Below, one piece after another: positions 35,516 through 43,962 of a stretch of 64,000 bases of DNA. Source of the stretch: CAVWSM01 sp963757805 (GTDB taxonomy: Bacteria; Actinomycetota; Actinomycetes; Jiangellales; Jiangellaceae); the NCBI GenBank assembly GCA_963757805.1, contig CAVWSM010000006.1, positions 1-64,000 of the forward strand, read 5' to 3'. The number at the start of each line of letters is the position of its first letter. Position 1 is the stretch's first letter. The notes beneath the pieces are model-generated. The model was not told the DNA's origin. It searched no databases and worked only from the letters and a program-made list of their open reading frames with translations. A program made the position numbers and the translations under genes.

Positions 35516-36999
35516 GGCGCGTCCTTCACGAGCTCGACGGCCTTGCGCGCTGCCGCGGCGTTGGACAGGTGCACCGAGGCTCCCGCGTCGCGCAGCGCGA
35601 GAGCTTGCCGTTCCAGCCCTTGCGGGTCATCGGCGGTGCCGACCAGTGCGATGACAACGGCGACCTCGCGCCCGGCATCGGCAGCGCGCTGCTGCGCCGC
35701 AACGATTGCCGGCGCGAGCTCGCTGGCCGGATCCGGGTGCGCGCCGTGGCCGAGCACGACATCGAGCAGCAACACACCGCAGGTCGGGTCAGCCGCCTCT
35801 GCTAGCAGGCGCGCCACACGCAGCGAGCTGTCGATCATCGGGTGCGGCCTGCCGCGGGTCAGCCGGTCGTCGCCGAAGTCGATCATCGCGTGACCACCTG
35901 CCGGATCGAGGTCGTCGCCAAGCGCGTGCTGCGGATCGAGCGGCACGTTGGACCGTACGGGACCCAGTGCCGCTTCCGCGATCACTTGGGCCTCCTCGCA
36001 AAGAGTCCCGCCCGAGAAGATGCCGCGGATCATCGGATAGGCGCCCGTGCGCTCCACCGGAGCCAACCACGACCGTGGCTCATCCCAGTGACCGCCGACG
36101 GCGCGTACGACTTCCGCAGCAGCAGCCGTGAGGTCGGGCTGCCCCGGCCCGAGCAACGCGAAGTGCACCGGCTTGCCGAGCGTTGCCGCGTGGCGTCGTA
36201 CGTTGTCGGCCACGGCGTCGGCGGGCGGCTTGGAGATCACGACGATCTGCTCGGTCGCCGTATCCGCGGCCAGCAGGTCGAGCGCGGCAAGCGTGGACCG
36301 CCCCGCCACCGCAGCAGACAGGTCGCGGCCACCCACGCCAAGGCAGTGGCTGATCCCGACGTCGGCAGCGTCGAGCAATGACATGACGTGCTGTGCTCCT
36401 GTCCCGGACGCGGCAACCAGTCCGACGGGGCCGGGCTTGACGACATTGGCGAAGCCGAGCGCCACCCCGCCGACCACCGCCGTGCCGCAGTCAGGCCCCA
36501 TCACCAGCAGACCGCGCCTGACGGCCGTGTCCTTCAGGGCGATCTCCTGCTCGACCGGCACGTTGTCGCTGAACACCATCACCGACAGCCCGGCGTCGAG
36601 TGCGTCCATCGCCTCCACGAACGCGTGGTTGCCCGCGGTGGAGACCAGCGCGAGCGTGCCGTCGAGTCGCCGTGCTGCGCTGCCGATGGTCCGGGGACTG
36701 GGCACGCCGATCGGCCCCTCGCTCACGGCTGGGCGCTCTGCGAGTGCATCGTCAAGCCGCTCAACCGCGCGCGACAAGGCCACGTCGTCGTCGGCCTCGA
36801 GCGCGACGAGCATGTCGCTTGGCGTCGTGCCCGCAGGTCGGTCGAACCCCATGTCGTCGAGCAGGTCGAGGTTGAGGTCTGTCGCCATCGCGACGAGTGC
36901 CGCGGTGACGCCGGGCTCGGCCTGCAGGGTGCGGCTGACTTGCATCAGGCGCACGGAGTCGCGGTAGGTGCCCCGCCTGACCTCCACTCGTCTGGTCAC
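35512..36999 (-). CDS. fdrA: FdrA family protein (AllF-like), carbamoyltransferase complex component
   Basis: 495 residues from the GTG at 36999, overlapping the upstream stop. FdrA resembles the alpha subunit of succinyl-CoA synthetase. The CoA-binding-like half has MVFSDNVPVEQEIALKDTAV, MGPDCGTAVVGGVALGFANV and GLVAASGTGAQHVMSLLDAA; the ligase-like half has GISHCLGVGGRDLSAAVAGR, GIFSGGTLCEEAQVIAEAAL and PHPMIDSSLRVARLLAEA. The active-site His region of true succinyl-CoA synthetases is not obvious, as usual for FdrA. With DUF1116 and DUF2877 partners it forms the AllFGH-type set. It sits between them with 4-base overlaps on both sides, so the three are almost certainly co-translated. Confidence 0.88.
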   Translation of the reverse strand: MTRRVEVRRGTYRDSVRLMQVSRTLQAEPGVTAALVAMATDLNLDLLDDMGFDRPAGTTPSDMLVALEADDDVALSRAVERLDDALAERPAVSEGPIGVPSPRTIGSAARRLDGTLALVSTAGNHAFVEAMDALDAGLSVMVFSDNVPVEQEIALKDTAVRRGLLVMGPDCGTAVVGGVALGFANVVKPGPVGLVAASGTGAQHVMSLLDAADVGISHCLGVGGRDLSAAVAGRSTLAALDLLAADTATEQIVVISKPPADAVADNVRRHAATLGKPVHFALLGPGQPDLTAAAAEVVRAVGGHWDEPRSWLAPVERTGAYPMIRGIFSGGTLCEEAQVIAEAALGPVRSNVPLDPQHALGDDLDPAGGHAMIDFGDDRLTRGRPHPMIDSSLRVARLLAEAADPTCGVLLLDVVLGHGAHPDPASELAPAIVAAQQRAADAGREVAVVIALVGTADDPQGLERQALALRDAGASVHLSNAAAARKAVELVKDAP

Positions 37000-37816
37000 G
37001 GCTGGTCTTCCTCGATGAGCTCGACCAGGGCGAGCCGCACACCGGCTGCCAGCGCGTCGCCCGAGGTGTGCCCGACCGCGCCCAGCGCAATCAGAGCTCG
37101 CTCGAGGTTGCCGCGGCCGTCCAACGCGCGCAGCAACGCCGCCAGCTCAGGAATGCACTGACCCTGCGCCGCGTGCCGCAGGAGCGCGGCCGAGACAGAG
37201 CGTCGTCCGTGACGTCCGGCCGCGCCGCCAGCCACCGCCCTCGCGAGGTCGTCGGCTAGCGGGCTGCCCGCTGCGCGCAGCGCCACCAGCGCTCCCGCGA
37301 GCACGTCATCACCGGCTGGCGTGAGTCCTGGCCCGAGCCCGAGCAAGTCATCAACCGTTCTCTGAAGCGCCGTGCCCGCGACACGCCGCGCGGGTCGTGC
37401 AGAGCGCTTCAGTTCTCGAAGCGGGGGGAGCAGCTGGGCACGCGAGCGCGCGGCGGGGACATCGCACAGCAGCGGGGTGGGCGGCCGCCACCAGCGAGCG
37501 GGTCGCACCGCGACCCCGGCAAGCCGCAGCCCGCGCTCGCCGAGCCAAACCACGTCGCCCACTGCAACCTCGGGCAACGCCGGCACCACGATCGAGCACG
37601 GCAGCCGTACGGCCCGCGGAGTCGCCACGCAGACCAGCGGCACATCGGAGTCGCCGGTGCCAATGTGCGCCGCCTCGGGCACCACACCGATCACGGTGGC
37701 GGCTCGCTCTGGACGCTCCGAGCAGCTCGCGCAGCGCGGTCGAGAACGCTCCTGGCAACGACGCCGTACGGCGCCCGCTGTCGCGGCCAGCCGGGCCGCT
37801 CAGTCGCAACCGTCAC
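36996..37816 (-). pseudogene. DUF2877 protein (AllH/YlbF-like), one frameshift as read
   Basis: The GTG at 37816 follows GGAGGGAG and reads VTVATERPGWPRQRAPYGVV and ARSVLDRAARAARSV; the frame breaks near 37697 and continues VIGVVPEAAHIGTGDSDVPL, the diagnostic DLLGLGPGLTPAGDDVLAGA, GRHGRRSVSAALLRHAAQG and GHTSGDALAAGVRLALVELI to 36996. Length (about 273 codons) fits one missing or extra base. DUF2877 is the third partner of the oxamate carbamoyltransferase-type complex. It is the first gene of the leftward operon. The conserved motif block is intact, so the protein is probably functional. Confidence 0.82.
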
Positions 37817-38024
37817 CCGACTCCCTCCAGCGGCCCTCTGTGAGGTCGACGTTACAGATCACCATCCTGGGAGCTTTGGCGGATCTGCCCGGTGTTTCCT
37901 CTTCCGTTCGAGCTCAGGTTCCGCCATGGTGGGCCGACACGTGGCCCTTGGTCACGCGGCAACTACGGGGGATCGGTCGTCACCGCCGGCAAAGCCGGCA
38001 CCCGACGCGTCCTGGAGGACTCGC
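37817..38024. promoter_or_regulatory. Divergent control region between the carbamoyltransferase-like and permease operons
   Basis: About 208 bases between two divergent starts. Two inverted repeats stand out: GGGCC-N7-GGCCC (about 37931-37947) and GCCGGC-AAA-GCCGGC (37984-37998, allowing one base of uncertainty). Either could be an operator for co-regulation of both operons. No regulator gene lies in the island, so the protein would act from elsewhere. Confidence 0.45.
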
Positions 38025-39413
38025 ATGGCGTTCGATTGGAAAGTCGTCCACGGCGGCAAGACGCCGCCACCGGGCGAGGTAGTCAGGCCGAACGAACGGC
38101 TCTCCTGGGGTCGTACGGCCGGCATCGGGGCGCAGCACGTCGTAGCGATGTTCGGCGCGACGTTCGTGTTCCCCATCGTCATGGGGCTCGACCCCAACGT
38201 CGCGATCATGATGTCCGGCGTTGCGACGATCCTCTTCCTGCTCATCACGCAGAACCGGGTGCCCAGCTATCTGGGCACGAGCGCCTCGTTCGTCGGCGGC
38301 GTCTTCGCAATCCGGGCCGCGGGCGGCGACAGCGCGGTTGTCACCGGCTCGATCCTGGTGGCCGGGCTCGTGCTTGCCGCCGCGGGTATCGCCATCCAGC
38401 TGCTCGGCATCCAGATCATCCACAAGATCTTCCCGCCGGTGGTCACGGGTGGTGTGGTCATGCTCATCGGCTTCGGCCTCGCGTTCGTCGTAGCCGACTT
38501 CTATTGGTGGCAGGACCGCTGGGTCGCGCTCATCACGATGACTGCGGTGTTCTTGTTCACGGTGCTCCTCCGAGGATTCCTGAGTCGCATCGCGATTCTG
38601 CTCGCGCTGGTGTTCGGCTTCATGCTGTCGTGGGTGCTTGATGCGGTGATTGGGGCTATCACCGTGACCAACCCGACGTCCGGCGAGACTCTTACGCAGG
38701 ATCGGATCAACTTCGGGCCGGTAGGAGACGCGGACTGGTTCGGCTTCCCCGACTTCCACGGACCCGAGTTCAAATGGTCTGCGATCGTGCTCGTGCTCCC
38801 TGCGATCATCGCGCTCATCGCCGAGAACACCGGTCACGTCAAGGCGGTCGCCGAGATGACCGGGGACGACCTCGACCCTGTCATCGGCCGGGCCATCTTT
38901 GCCGACGGCGTCGGCACCGCGGTTGCCACCTCGGTCGGCGGCTCTCCGACGACCACGTACGCCGAGAACATCGGTGTCATGGCGGCGACTCGGATCTATT
39001 CGACCGCCGCCTATTACGTCGCCGGTGTGGTCGCGATCCTCTTCGGTCTCATCCCGAAGTTCGGCGCGCTCGTCGCGGCGACACCGGGCGGCGTGCTCGG
39101 AGGCGTCACGGTGGTGCTGTACGGCATGATCGGCCTGCTCGGCGCGAAGATCTGGGTCGAGAACCGCGTCGACTTCAGCAACCCGATCAACCTCGTTCCC
39201 ATCGGCGCCGGCATCATCCTGGCGATCGGACCGGTAGTGCAGCAGATCACCGACGACTTCACCCTAGAGGGCATCGCGCTGGGCACGATCGTGCTGCTCG
39301 CCGGCTGGCACCTGCTGCGCTGGCTCGCCCCGCCCTACATGCGGGAGGGTCTGGAGGCAGGCGCTCCGCCGACGAGACCGGCACCGCAACCCGACAAGTC
39401 CCCGGCCGCCTGA
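38025..39413 (+). CDS. NCS2-family uracil/xanthine permease
   Basis: 462 residues from the ATG at 38025 with GGAGGA seven bases upstream. About 12-14 hydrophobic segments. Family signatures: GAQHVVAMFGATFVFPIVMG near the N-terminus, PSYLGTSASFVGGVFAI, GGVVMLIGFGLAFVVA, and the substrate-binding region VLPAIIALIAENTGHVKAVA (Glu of motif) with FADGVGTAVATSVGGSPTTT (NAT signature context). The sequence after helix 8 (ENTGHVKAV) is like UraA/RutG uracil permeases rather than urate carriers. It is the first gene of the rightward catabolic operon, so import of uracil or a related heterocycle is inferred. Confidence 0.9.
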   Translation: MAFDWKVVHGGKTPPPGEVVRPNERLSWGRTAGIGAQHVVAMFGATFVFPIVMGLDPNVAIMMSGVATILFLLITQNRVPSYLGTSASFVGGVFAIRAAGGDSAVVTGSILVAGLVLAAAGIAIQLLGIQIIHKIFPPVVTGGVVMLIGFGLAFVVADFYWWQDRWVALITMTAVFLFTVLLRGFLSRIAILLALVFGFMLSWVLDAVIGAITVTNPTSGETLTQDRINFGPVGDADWFGFPDFHGPEFKWSAIVLVLPAIIALIAENTGHVKAVAEMTGDDLDPVIGRAIFADGVGTAVATSVGGSPTTTYAENIGVMAATRIYSTAAYYVAGVVAILFGLIPKFGALVAATPGGVLGGVTVVLYGMIGLLGAKIWVENRVDFSNPINLVPIGAGIILAIGPVVQQITDDFTLEGIALGTIVLLAGWHLLRWLAPPYMREGLEAGAPPTRPAPQPDKSPAA

Positions 39414-39421
39414 TTTCACGC

Positions 39422-39471
39422 CGATCTTGAGACATCCTCGGGCTCCCAGCGCCCCGGATGTCTCAAGATCG
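39422..39471. repeat. 16-base-pair hairpin between permease and molybdenum hydroxylase genes
   Basis: Perfect arms at 39422-39437 and 39456-39471 (CGATCTTGAGACATCC and its complement) around an 18-base loop. Same layout as other GATC-ended hairpins in this window (19898, 47001, 53531). It may attenuate transcription between the permease and the enzyme genes. Confidence 0.7.
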
Positions 39472-39507
39472 CGCGCATTTGGGGCAGACGGAGAGAGGAT
39501 CAGTCCT

Positions 39508-40383
39508 GTGAAACCGTCGCGGTTCACCTACCACGCGCCGACCAGCCTCGACGAGGCACTCGGCGTGCTGGCGGACGTGGGCCACGACGGCAAGGTGCTC
39601 GCGGGCGGGCAGAGCCTCATCCCGGTGCTGTCTATGCGACTGGCCGCCCCAGGCCACCTCATCGACATCAACGGACTGCCCGAGCTCGCGTGGGTGCGGG
39701 CCGACGACGACGCCGTACGAGTCGGTGCCCTCGCCCGGCACGCGGACATAGAGCGCGACGCAGTAGCCAACGACGCGTTGCCGCTGCTGCGGAGCACCCT
39801 CGCACTGGTCGCGCACCCGGCCATCCGCAACCGCGGCACCATAGTCGGTAGCCTCGCGCACGCCGATCCGGCCGCCGAGCTGCCGGCGGTGCTCGCCTTG
39901 CTCGGCGGGTCGGTGCAGGTGGCGAGCCGGACGGGCGAGCGCACGGTCGATGCCGCCGACCTGTTCGTCGGCCCCCTCGAGACTTCGTTGCGGCCCGACG
40001 ACCTCGTCGTGTCAGCAAGCTTCCCCCGGCTCCCCGACCACACGGGAGCGGCGATCGTCGAAGTGTCCAGGCGGCACGGCGACTTCGCTCTTGCCGGGGT
40101 CGTCGCCACGGTCAGCGTCGACGACGGGCGGGTCAGCAGCGCCAAGGCCGCCTGCTTCGCCGTGGGACCGGTGCCGTTTCTCGTCGACCTGACCGACGCG
40201 ATAGCGGACGGCGGCACTGCCGACTGGCGGGCGGCAGGCCGGCTGGCTGCGGAGCTGGTCGACCCGCAGGACGACATCCACGCCACCGCGGCCTACCGCA
40301 GACAGCTCGTCGAGGTCCTCACCCAGCGGGCACTCCGCAGGGCGGCAGCGGAGGTCACCGACCGTCAGGAGCTGGCCTCGTGA
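39508..40383 (+). CDS. Molybdenum hydroxylase, FAD-binding subunit
   Basis: 291 residues from the GTG at 39508. FAD-binding motifs: VLAGGQSLIPVLSMRLAAPG and the second loop NRGTIVGSLAHADPAAELPA. The C-terminal CO-dehydrogenase flavoprotein domain (FALAGVVATVSVDDGRVSSA) is complete. It passes electrons from the iron-sulphur subunit to the acceptor. Its stop overlaps the start of the 2Fe-2S gene. The order FAD, FeS, Moco is that of CO-dehydrogenase-like and other xanthine oxidase-family enzymes. Alone it says nothing of the substrate. Confidence 0.93.
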   Translation: MKPSRFTYHAPTSLDEALGVLADVGHDGKVLAGGQSLIPVLSMRLAAPGHLIDINGLPELAWVRADDDAVRVGALARHADIERDAVANDALPLLRSTLALVAHPAIRNRGTIVGSLAHADPAAELPAVLALLGGSVQVASRTGERTVDAADLFVGPLETSLRPDDLVVSASFPRLPDHTGAAIVEVSRRHGDFALAGVVATVSVDDGRVSSAKAACFAVGPVPFLVDLTDAIADGGTADWRAAGRLAAELVDPQDDIHATAAYRRQLVEVLTQRALRRAAAEVTDRQELAS

Positions 40384-40880
40384 GCCCGGAGCAGACCGTC
40401 GATCTCGTCCTGCGCGTCAACGGCGTCGCGCATGCCGCGACCGTGCCCGTGCGGCGGCTGCTGTCCGACTGCCTGCGCCACGACCTCGGGCTCACCGGCA
40501 CCCATGTCGGCTGCGAGCACGGCGTGTGCGGGGCATGCACGGTGCTCGTCGATGGCCGACCGATGCGCTCGTGCCTGATGCTCGCCGCGTCTGCGCAGCG
40601 ACACGAGATCACCACGGTCGAGGGGCTTGCCGACGCTGACGGCACCTTGCACCCCGTCCAGCAGGCGTTCATGGAGTGCCACGGCCTGCAGTGTGGGTTC
40701 TGCACGCCCGGCTTCCTAACCACCATCACGGCCTACCTAGACGAGCATCCCGATCCCACAGAAGATGACGCTCGCGACGCGATCTCCGGCAACCTGTGCC
40801 GCTGCACCGGCTACCAGAACATCGTCAAGTCCGTCCTCCGCGCCGCCGAGCTCAACCGAGAGCGGGCGGTGAGCACCTGA
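40380..40880 (+). CDS. Molybdenum hydroxylase, 2Fe-2S subunit
   Basis: 166 residues, GTG overlapping the preceding stop. The plant-type ferredoxin cluster uses C45, C50, C53 and C65 (GCEHGVCGACTVLVDG, SCLMLA); the second cluster domain uses C105, C108, C140 and C142 (QCGFCTPGF, NLCRCTGYQNIV). All eight cysteines are present. It links the molybdenum site to the FAD. The next gene begins within its stop (TGATG), so the three subunits are tightly coupled. Confidence 0.95.
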   Translation: MSPEQTVDLVLRVNGVAHAATVPVRRLLSDCLRHDLGLTGTHVGCEHGVCGACTVLVDGRPMRSCLMLAASAQRHEITTVEGLADADGTLHPVQQAFMECHGLQCGFCTPGFLTTITAYLDEHPDPTEDDARDAISGNLCRCTGYQNIVKSVLRAAELNRERAVST

Positions 40881-43318
40881 TGAACACGCGCTACGTCGGC
40901 TCGCCTGTCCAGCGGCGCGAGGACCCGCGGCTGCTCACCGGCAACGGTCGCTACCTCGACGACATCGGAGTCGGCTCGGACGTGCTGCACGCTGCCTTCG
41001 TACGCAGCCCGCATGCACATGCGCGCATCCTCGACATCGACGTCACCGACGCACTCGACATCGACGGCGTGCACGCGATCTACACATACGACGACCTCGA
41101 CGGCAAGGTCGCCGAGCCGCTGCCAATGCTGATCCCGCACCCGACGCTCACCCATGGCCGCACCAGTTTTCCGCTCGCACCCGAAGTCGTCCACCACGTA
41201 GGTGAGCCGATCGCGATGGTGGTGGCGCGCGACCGCTACGTCGCCGAGGACGCCTGCGAGCGCATCAGAGTCACGTACGAGCAACTGCCGCCCGTCGTCG
41301 GCATCGAGACCGCCCGTTCCGCCGAGCGCCTCGCGCATGCGGACGTGCCAGGCAACGTGGCGTCACGCATGCTGCAAGAGGTCGGTGATGCGCCGGCTGC
41401 GGTCGCCGCCGCTCCGTACCGGCTCGATCTGGATCTCGAGGTGGAGCGCAGCGCGTCGATGCCGATGGAAGGTCGCGGCGTCTATGCGCGCTGGGACGAC
41501 GTCGACCAGAGCTTGCGCATGTACTCCTCAACGCAGACGACGACCAGCGTCCGCGCGGCTGTCGCGGCCAAGCTCGGGCTGCCACTCGACCGTGTCGAAT
41601 GCATCGCGCCCGATGTCGGCGGCGGGTTCGGAGTCAAGATCGTGCACCCGTGGCCGGAGGAAGTGTTGGTGCCATGGGCGGCGCGCCGATTGCGCCGTCC
41701 GGTGAAGTGGACCGAGGACCGCCGCGAGCACTTCGTTGGCGCAACACACGAGCGCGGGCAGCTGCAGCATGTCGAGGTCGGCTTCGACGACGAGGGGCGC
41801 ATCCTCGGTCTCGACGTGAAGATCTGGCACGACAACGGCGCCTATACGCCCTACGGCATCGTCATCCCGATCGTCACCTCGACGCAGCTGCTGGGGCCGT
41901 ACAAGCCCGGCGCATATCGCGTCGAGGTCTGGAGTCTCTACACCAACACGGTGCCGGTCACTCCCTATCGTGGCGCGGGGCGGCCGCAGGGCGTGTTCGC
42001 CATGGAGCGCACGATCGACGCAATCGCCGACGCGTTGGGCCTCGACCGCACCGTCGTCCGTGCGACCAACTTCATTCGGCCCGACGAGATGCCCTACGAC
42101 CATCAGTTGACGTTTCAGGACGGCCGGCCCCTCATCTACGACTCCGGCGACTTCCCGGCCACGCTCGACAAACTCAAGAAGCTTGTGGGCTGGGACGACT
42201 TCGAAGCCTTCCGGGCCGAGGCGCGGTCGCAGGGGCGGCGTGTCGGCATCGGGATGGCCTGCTATGTGGAGGGCACCGGCGTCGGCCCGTACGAAGGCGC
42301 GCACGTGCAGGTCGAGACCACCGGCCGAGTCAACGTGGCCACCGGCCTGACATCGCAGGGACAGGGCCACCAGACGGCACTTGCGCAGATCGTCGCCGAC
42401 GAGCTCGGTGTCCCGATCGAGGACGTGTACGTCACCACCGGCGACACGCGACGCTTCGGCTATTCCATCGGCACGTTCGCCTCACGGGCGGCCGTGATGA
42501 GCGGCAGCGCGGTGGCTCTCGCAGCACGCAAGGTCCGCGACAAGGCGCTGCGCATTGCAGCCGACGTGTTCGAGGCTGCGCCGCAGGATCTGGAGATCGT
42601 CGACGGCATCGTCCGGGTCAAGGGCAGCCCGGATGCGTCGATGCCGCTCGCCACGGTCGCGGTGCTGTCCAACCCGTTGCGCTACGCGTTCGACGAGTCG
42701 GCCAAGGCGGCCACGCAGTTCGCCGGCACCGCAGACCTGAGCAAGCCGCCGGTGGCGGAGGGGGAGGAGCCGGGCTTGGAGGGCCGCGACTACTACTCGC
42801 CGCCGCGCTCGACGTTCGCCAACGGCATGCACGCGGTCGTCGTCGAGACCGACCCCGACACGGCGGAGATCTCGATCTTGCGCTACTGCGTCGTGCACGA
42901 CTGCGGTCCGCTCATCAACCCGCTCATCGTCGAAGGTCAAGTGCACGGGGGAGTCGCCCAGGGTGTTGGAGGCGCTCTCTACGAGCGGATGGCCTACGAC
43001 GAGCACGGGCAGCTACTCAACGCGTCGTACATGGACTTCTTGATCCCCTACGCCACCGAGGTCCCGCGCATCGAGATCGACCACCTGGAGACCCCGTCAC
43101 CGCTCAACCCGCTGGGCATCAAGGGCGCCGGGGAGGCCGGCGTCATCCCGGGCATGGCGGTGTTCGCGGCCGCGATCGAGGACGCCGAAGGCTTCCGCAT
43201 CACCCGTATGCCGATCTCGCCGAGCGAGCTGTTCCATCTGCGCCAGCGGTTCGCGGCCGGCGAGATCCCGGCGACCGGCCAACGTCACGCCCGCGACGAG
43301 GAAGGCGAGTCCCGATGA
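40880..43318 (+). CDS. Molybdenum hydroxylase, molybdopterin-binding catalytic subunit (xanthine oxidase family)
   Basis: 812 residues from the ATG at 40880. Domains: N-terminal Ald_Xan_dh_C-like (SPVQRREDPRLLTGNGRYLD), then Moco binding with APDVGGGFGVKI, PYRGAGRP at 362-369 and the terminal catalytic Glu752 in IKGAGEAGVIPG. The CO-dehydrogenase active-site Cys loop (AYxCSFR) is absent; PYRGAGRP is the form found in enzymes hydroxylating N-heterocycles and related compounds. Given the barbiturase and pyrimidine-type permease in the same operon, a uracil/thymine dehydrogenase forming barbiturate is the leading idea, as reported biochemically in Rhodococcus. Electrons pass to the 2Fe-2S and FAD subunits. 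Confidence 0.92.
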   Translation: MNTRYVGSPVQRREDPRLLTGNGRYLDDIGVGSDVLHAAFVRSPHAHARILDIDVTDALDIDGVHAIYTYDDLDGKVAEPLPMLIPHPTLTHGRTSFPLAPEVVHHVGEPIAMVVARDRYVAEDACERIRVTYEQLPPVVGIETARSAERLAHADVPGNVASRMLQEVGDAPAAVAAAPYRLDLDLEVERSASMPMEGRGVYARWDDVDQSLRMYSSTQTTTSVRAAVAAKLGLPLDRVECIAPDVGGGFGVKIVHPWPEEVLVPWAARRLRRPVKWTEDRREHFVGATHERGQLQHVEVGFDDEGRILGLDVKIWHDNGAYTPYGIVIPIVTSTQLLGPYKPGAYRVEVWSLYTNTVPVTPYRGAGRPQGVFAMERTIDAIADALGLDRTVVRATNFIRPDEMPYDHQLTFQDGRPLIYDSGDFPATLDKLKKLVGWDDFEAFRAEARSQGRRVGIGMACYVEGTGVGPYEGAHVQVETTGRVNVATGLTSQGQGHQTALAQIVADELGVPIEDVYVTTGDTRRFGYSIGTFASRAAVMSGSAVALAARKVRDKALRIAADVFEAAPQDLEIVDGIVRVKGSPDASMPLATVAVLSNPLRYAFDESAKAATQFAGTADLSKPPVAEGEEPGLEGRDYYSPPRSTFANGMHAVVVETDPDTAEISILRYCVVHDCGPLINPLIVEGQVHGGVAQGVGGALYERMAYDEHGQLLNASYMDFLIPYATEVPRIEIDHLETPSPLNPLGIKGAGEAGVIPGMAVFAAAIEDAEGFRITRMPISPSELFHLRQRFAAGEIPATGQRHARDEEGESR

Positions 43319-43950
43319 AGGTCAGCGGCAGCGCCGTGTTCCACGCCCCCCGCGAGGCCGTGTGGCAGGCGCTCAACGACCCGCAGGTGCTTGTCCGCAC
43401 CATCCCTGGTTGTCAGCGGCTCGAGGAGGTGGGCCCCGATGCCTACCGTATGACGCTGACCGCCGGGGTCGCCTCGATCAAGGGCACGTACGACGGCGAC
43501 GTCCGCTTGACCGACCAGCAGCCGCCGAGCGCGTTCGTGCTGCGCGCATCCGGGGCCGGGGCGCCAGGCACCGTCTCGGCCGACGTCGAGGTCACGCTCG
43601 CCGAGGATGGCCCCGGGCAGACCCGCCTCGACTACGACGCCGACGCAGTCGTCGGGGGGATGATCGGAGGCGTCGGCCAGCGGATGCTGACGGGGGTGGC
43701 CAAGAAGACCGCCAACGAGTTCTTCCGCGCGGTCGACGATGTGCTCACTGGCGTCGCACCCGCTGCGGTCGCGGCGGAGACCGCGGCTGCCGCCGGAGTC
43801 GGCCTGACTCCGGTGGAGGCCGGTCGCCCGATCTATACCGCGCCACTGGCTGCCGCCCCGAGCGGTCGCGACTTTGCCCGCGGAGCCGCGTTCGGTGCCG
43901 TTATCGCGTTGGCGGGTGTCGTGCTCGGCTGGATCATCGGCCGCAGCTGA
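43315..43950 (+). CDS. CoxG-family SRPBCC protein
   Basis: 211 residues; ATG overlaps the previous stop (ATGA). The START/SRPBCC fold is shown by VSGSAVFHAPREAVWQALND, DPQVLVRTIPGCQRLEEVG and GTVSADVEVTLAEDGPGQTR. A C-terminal hydrophobic helix (FGAVIALAGVVLGWIIG) would anchor it in the membrane. CoxG proteins accompany CO-dehydrogenase-like enzymes and are thought to help bring the enzyme to the membrane or to deliver electrons to quinone. Its presence suggests that the hydroxylase feeds the respiratory chain. Confidence 0.9.
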   Translation: MKVSGSAVFHAPREAVWQALNDPQVLVRTIPGCQRLEEVGPDAYRMTLTAGVASIKGTYDGDVRLTDQQPPSAFVLRASGAGAPGTVSADVEVTLAEDGPGQTRLDYDADAVVGGMIGGVGQRMLTGVAKKTANEFFRAVDDVLTGVAPAAVAAETAAAAGVGLTPVEAGRPIYTAPLAAAPSGRDFARGAAFGAVIALAGVVLGWIIGRS

Positions 43951-43962
43951 GGGAGGCAGACC

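Noticed and set aside
39508..43318. Form I carbon monoxide dehydrogenase
   Set aside because: The catalytic subunit lacks the AYxCSFR loop, and the operon context is nitrogen heterocycle breakdown.
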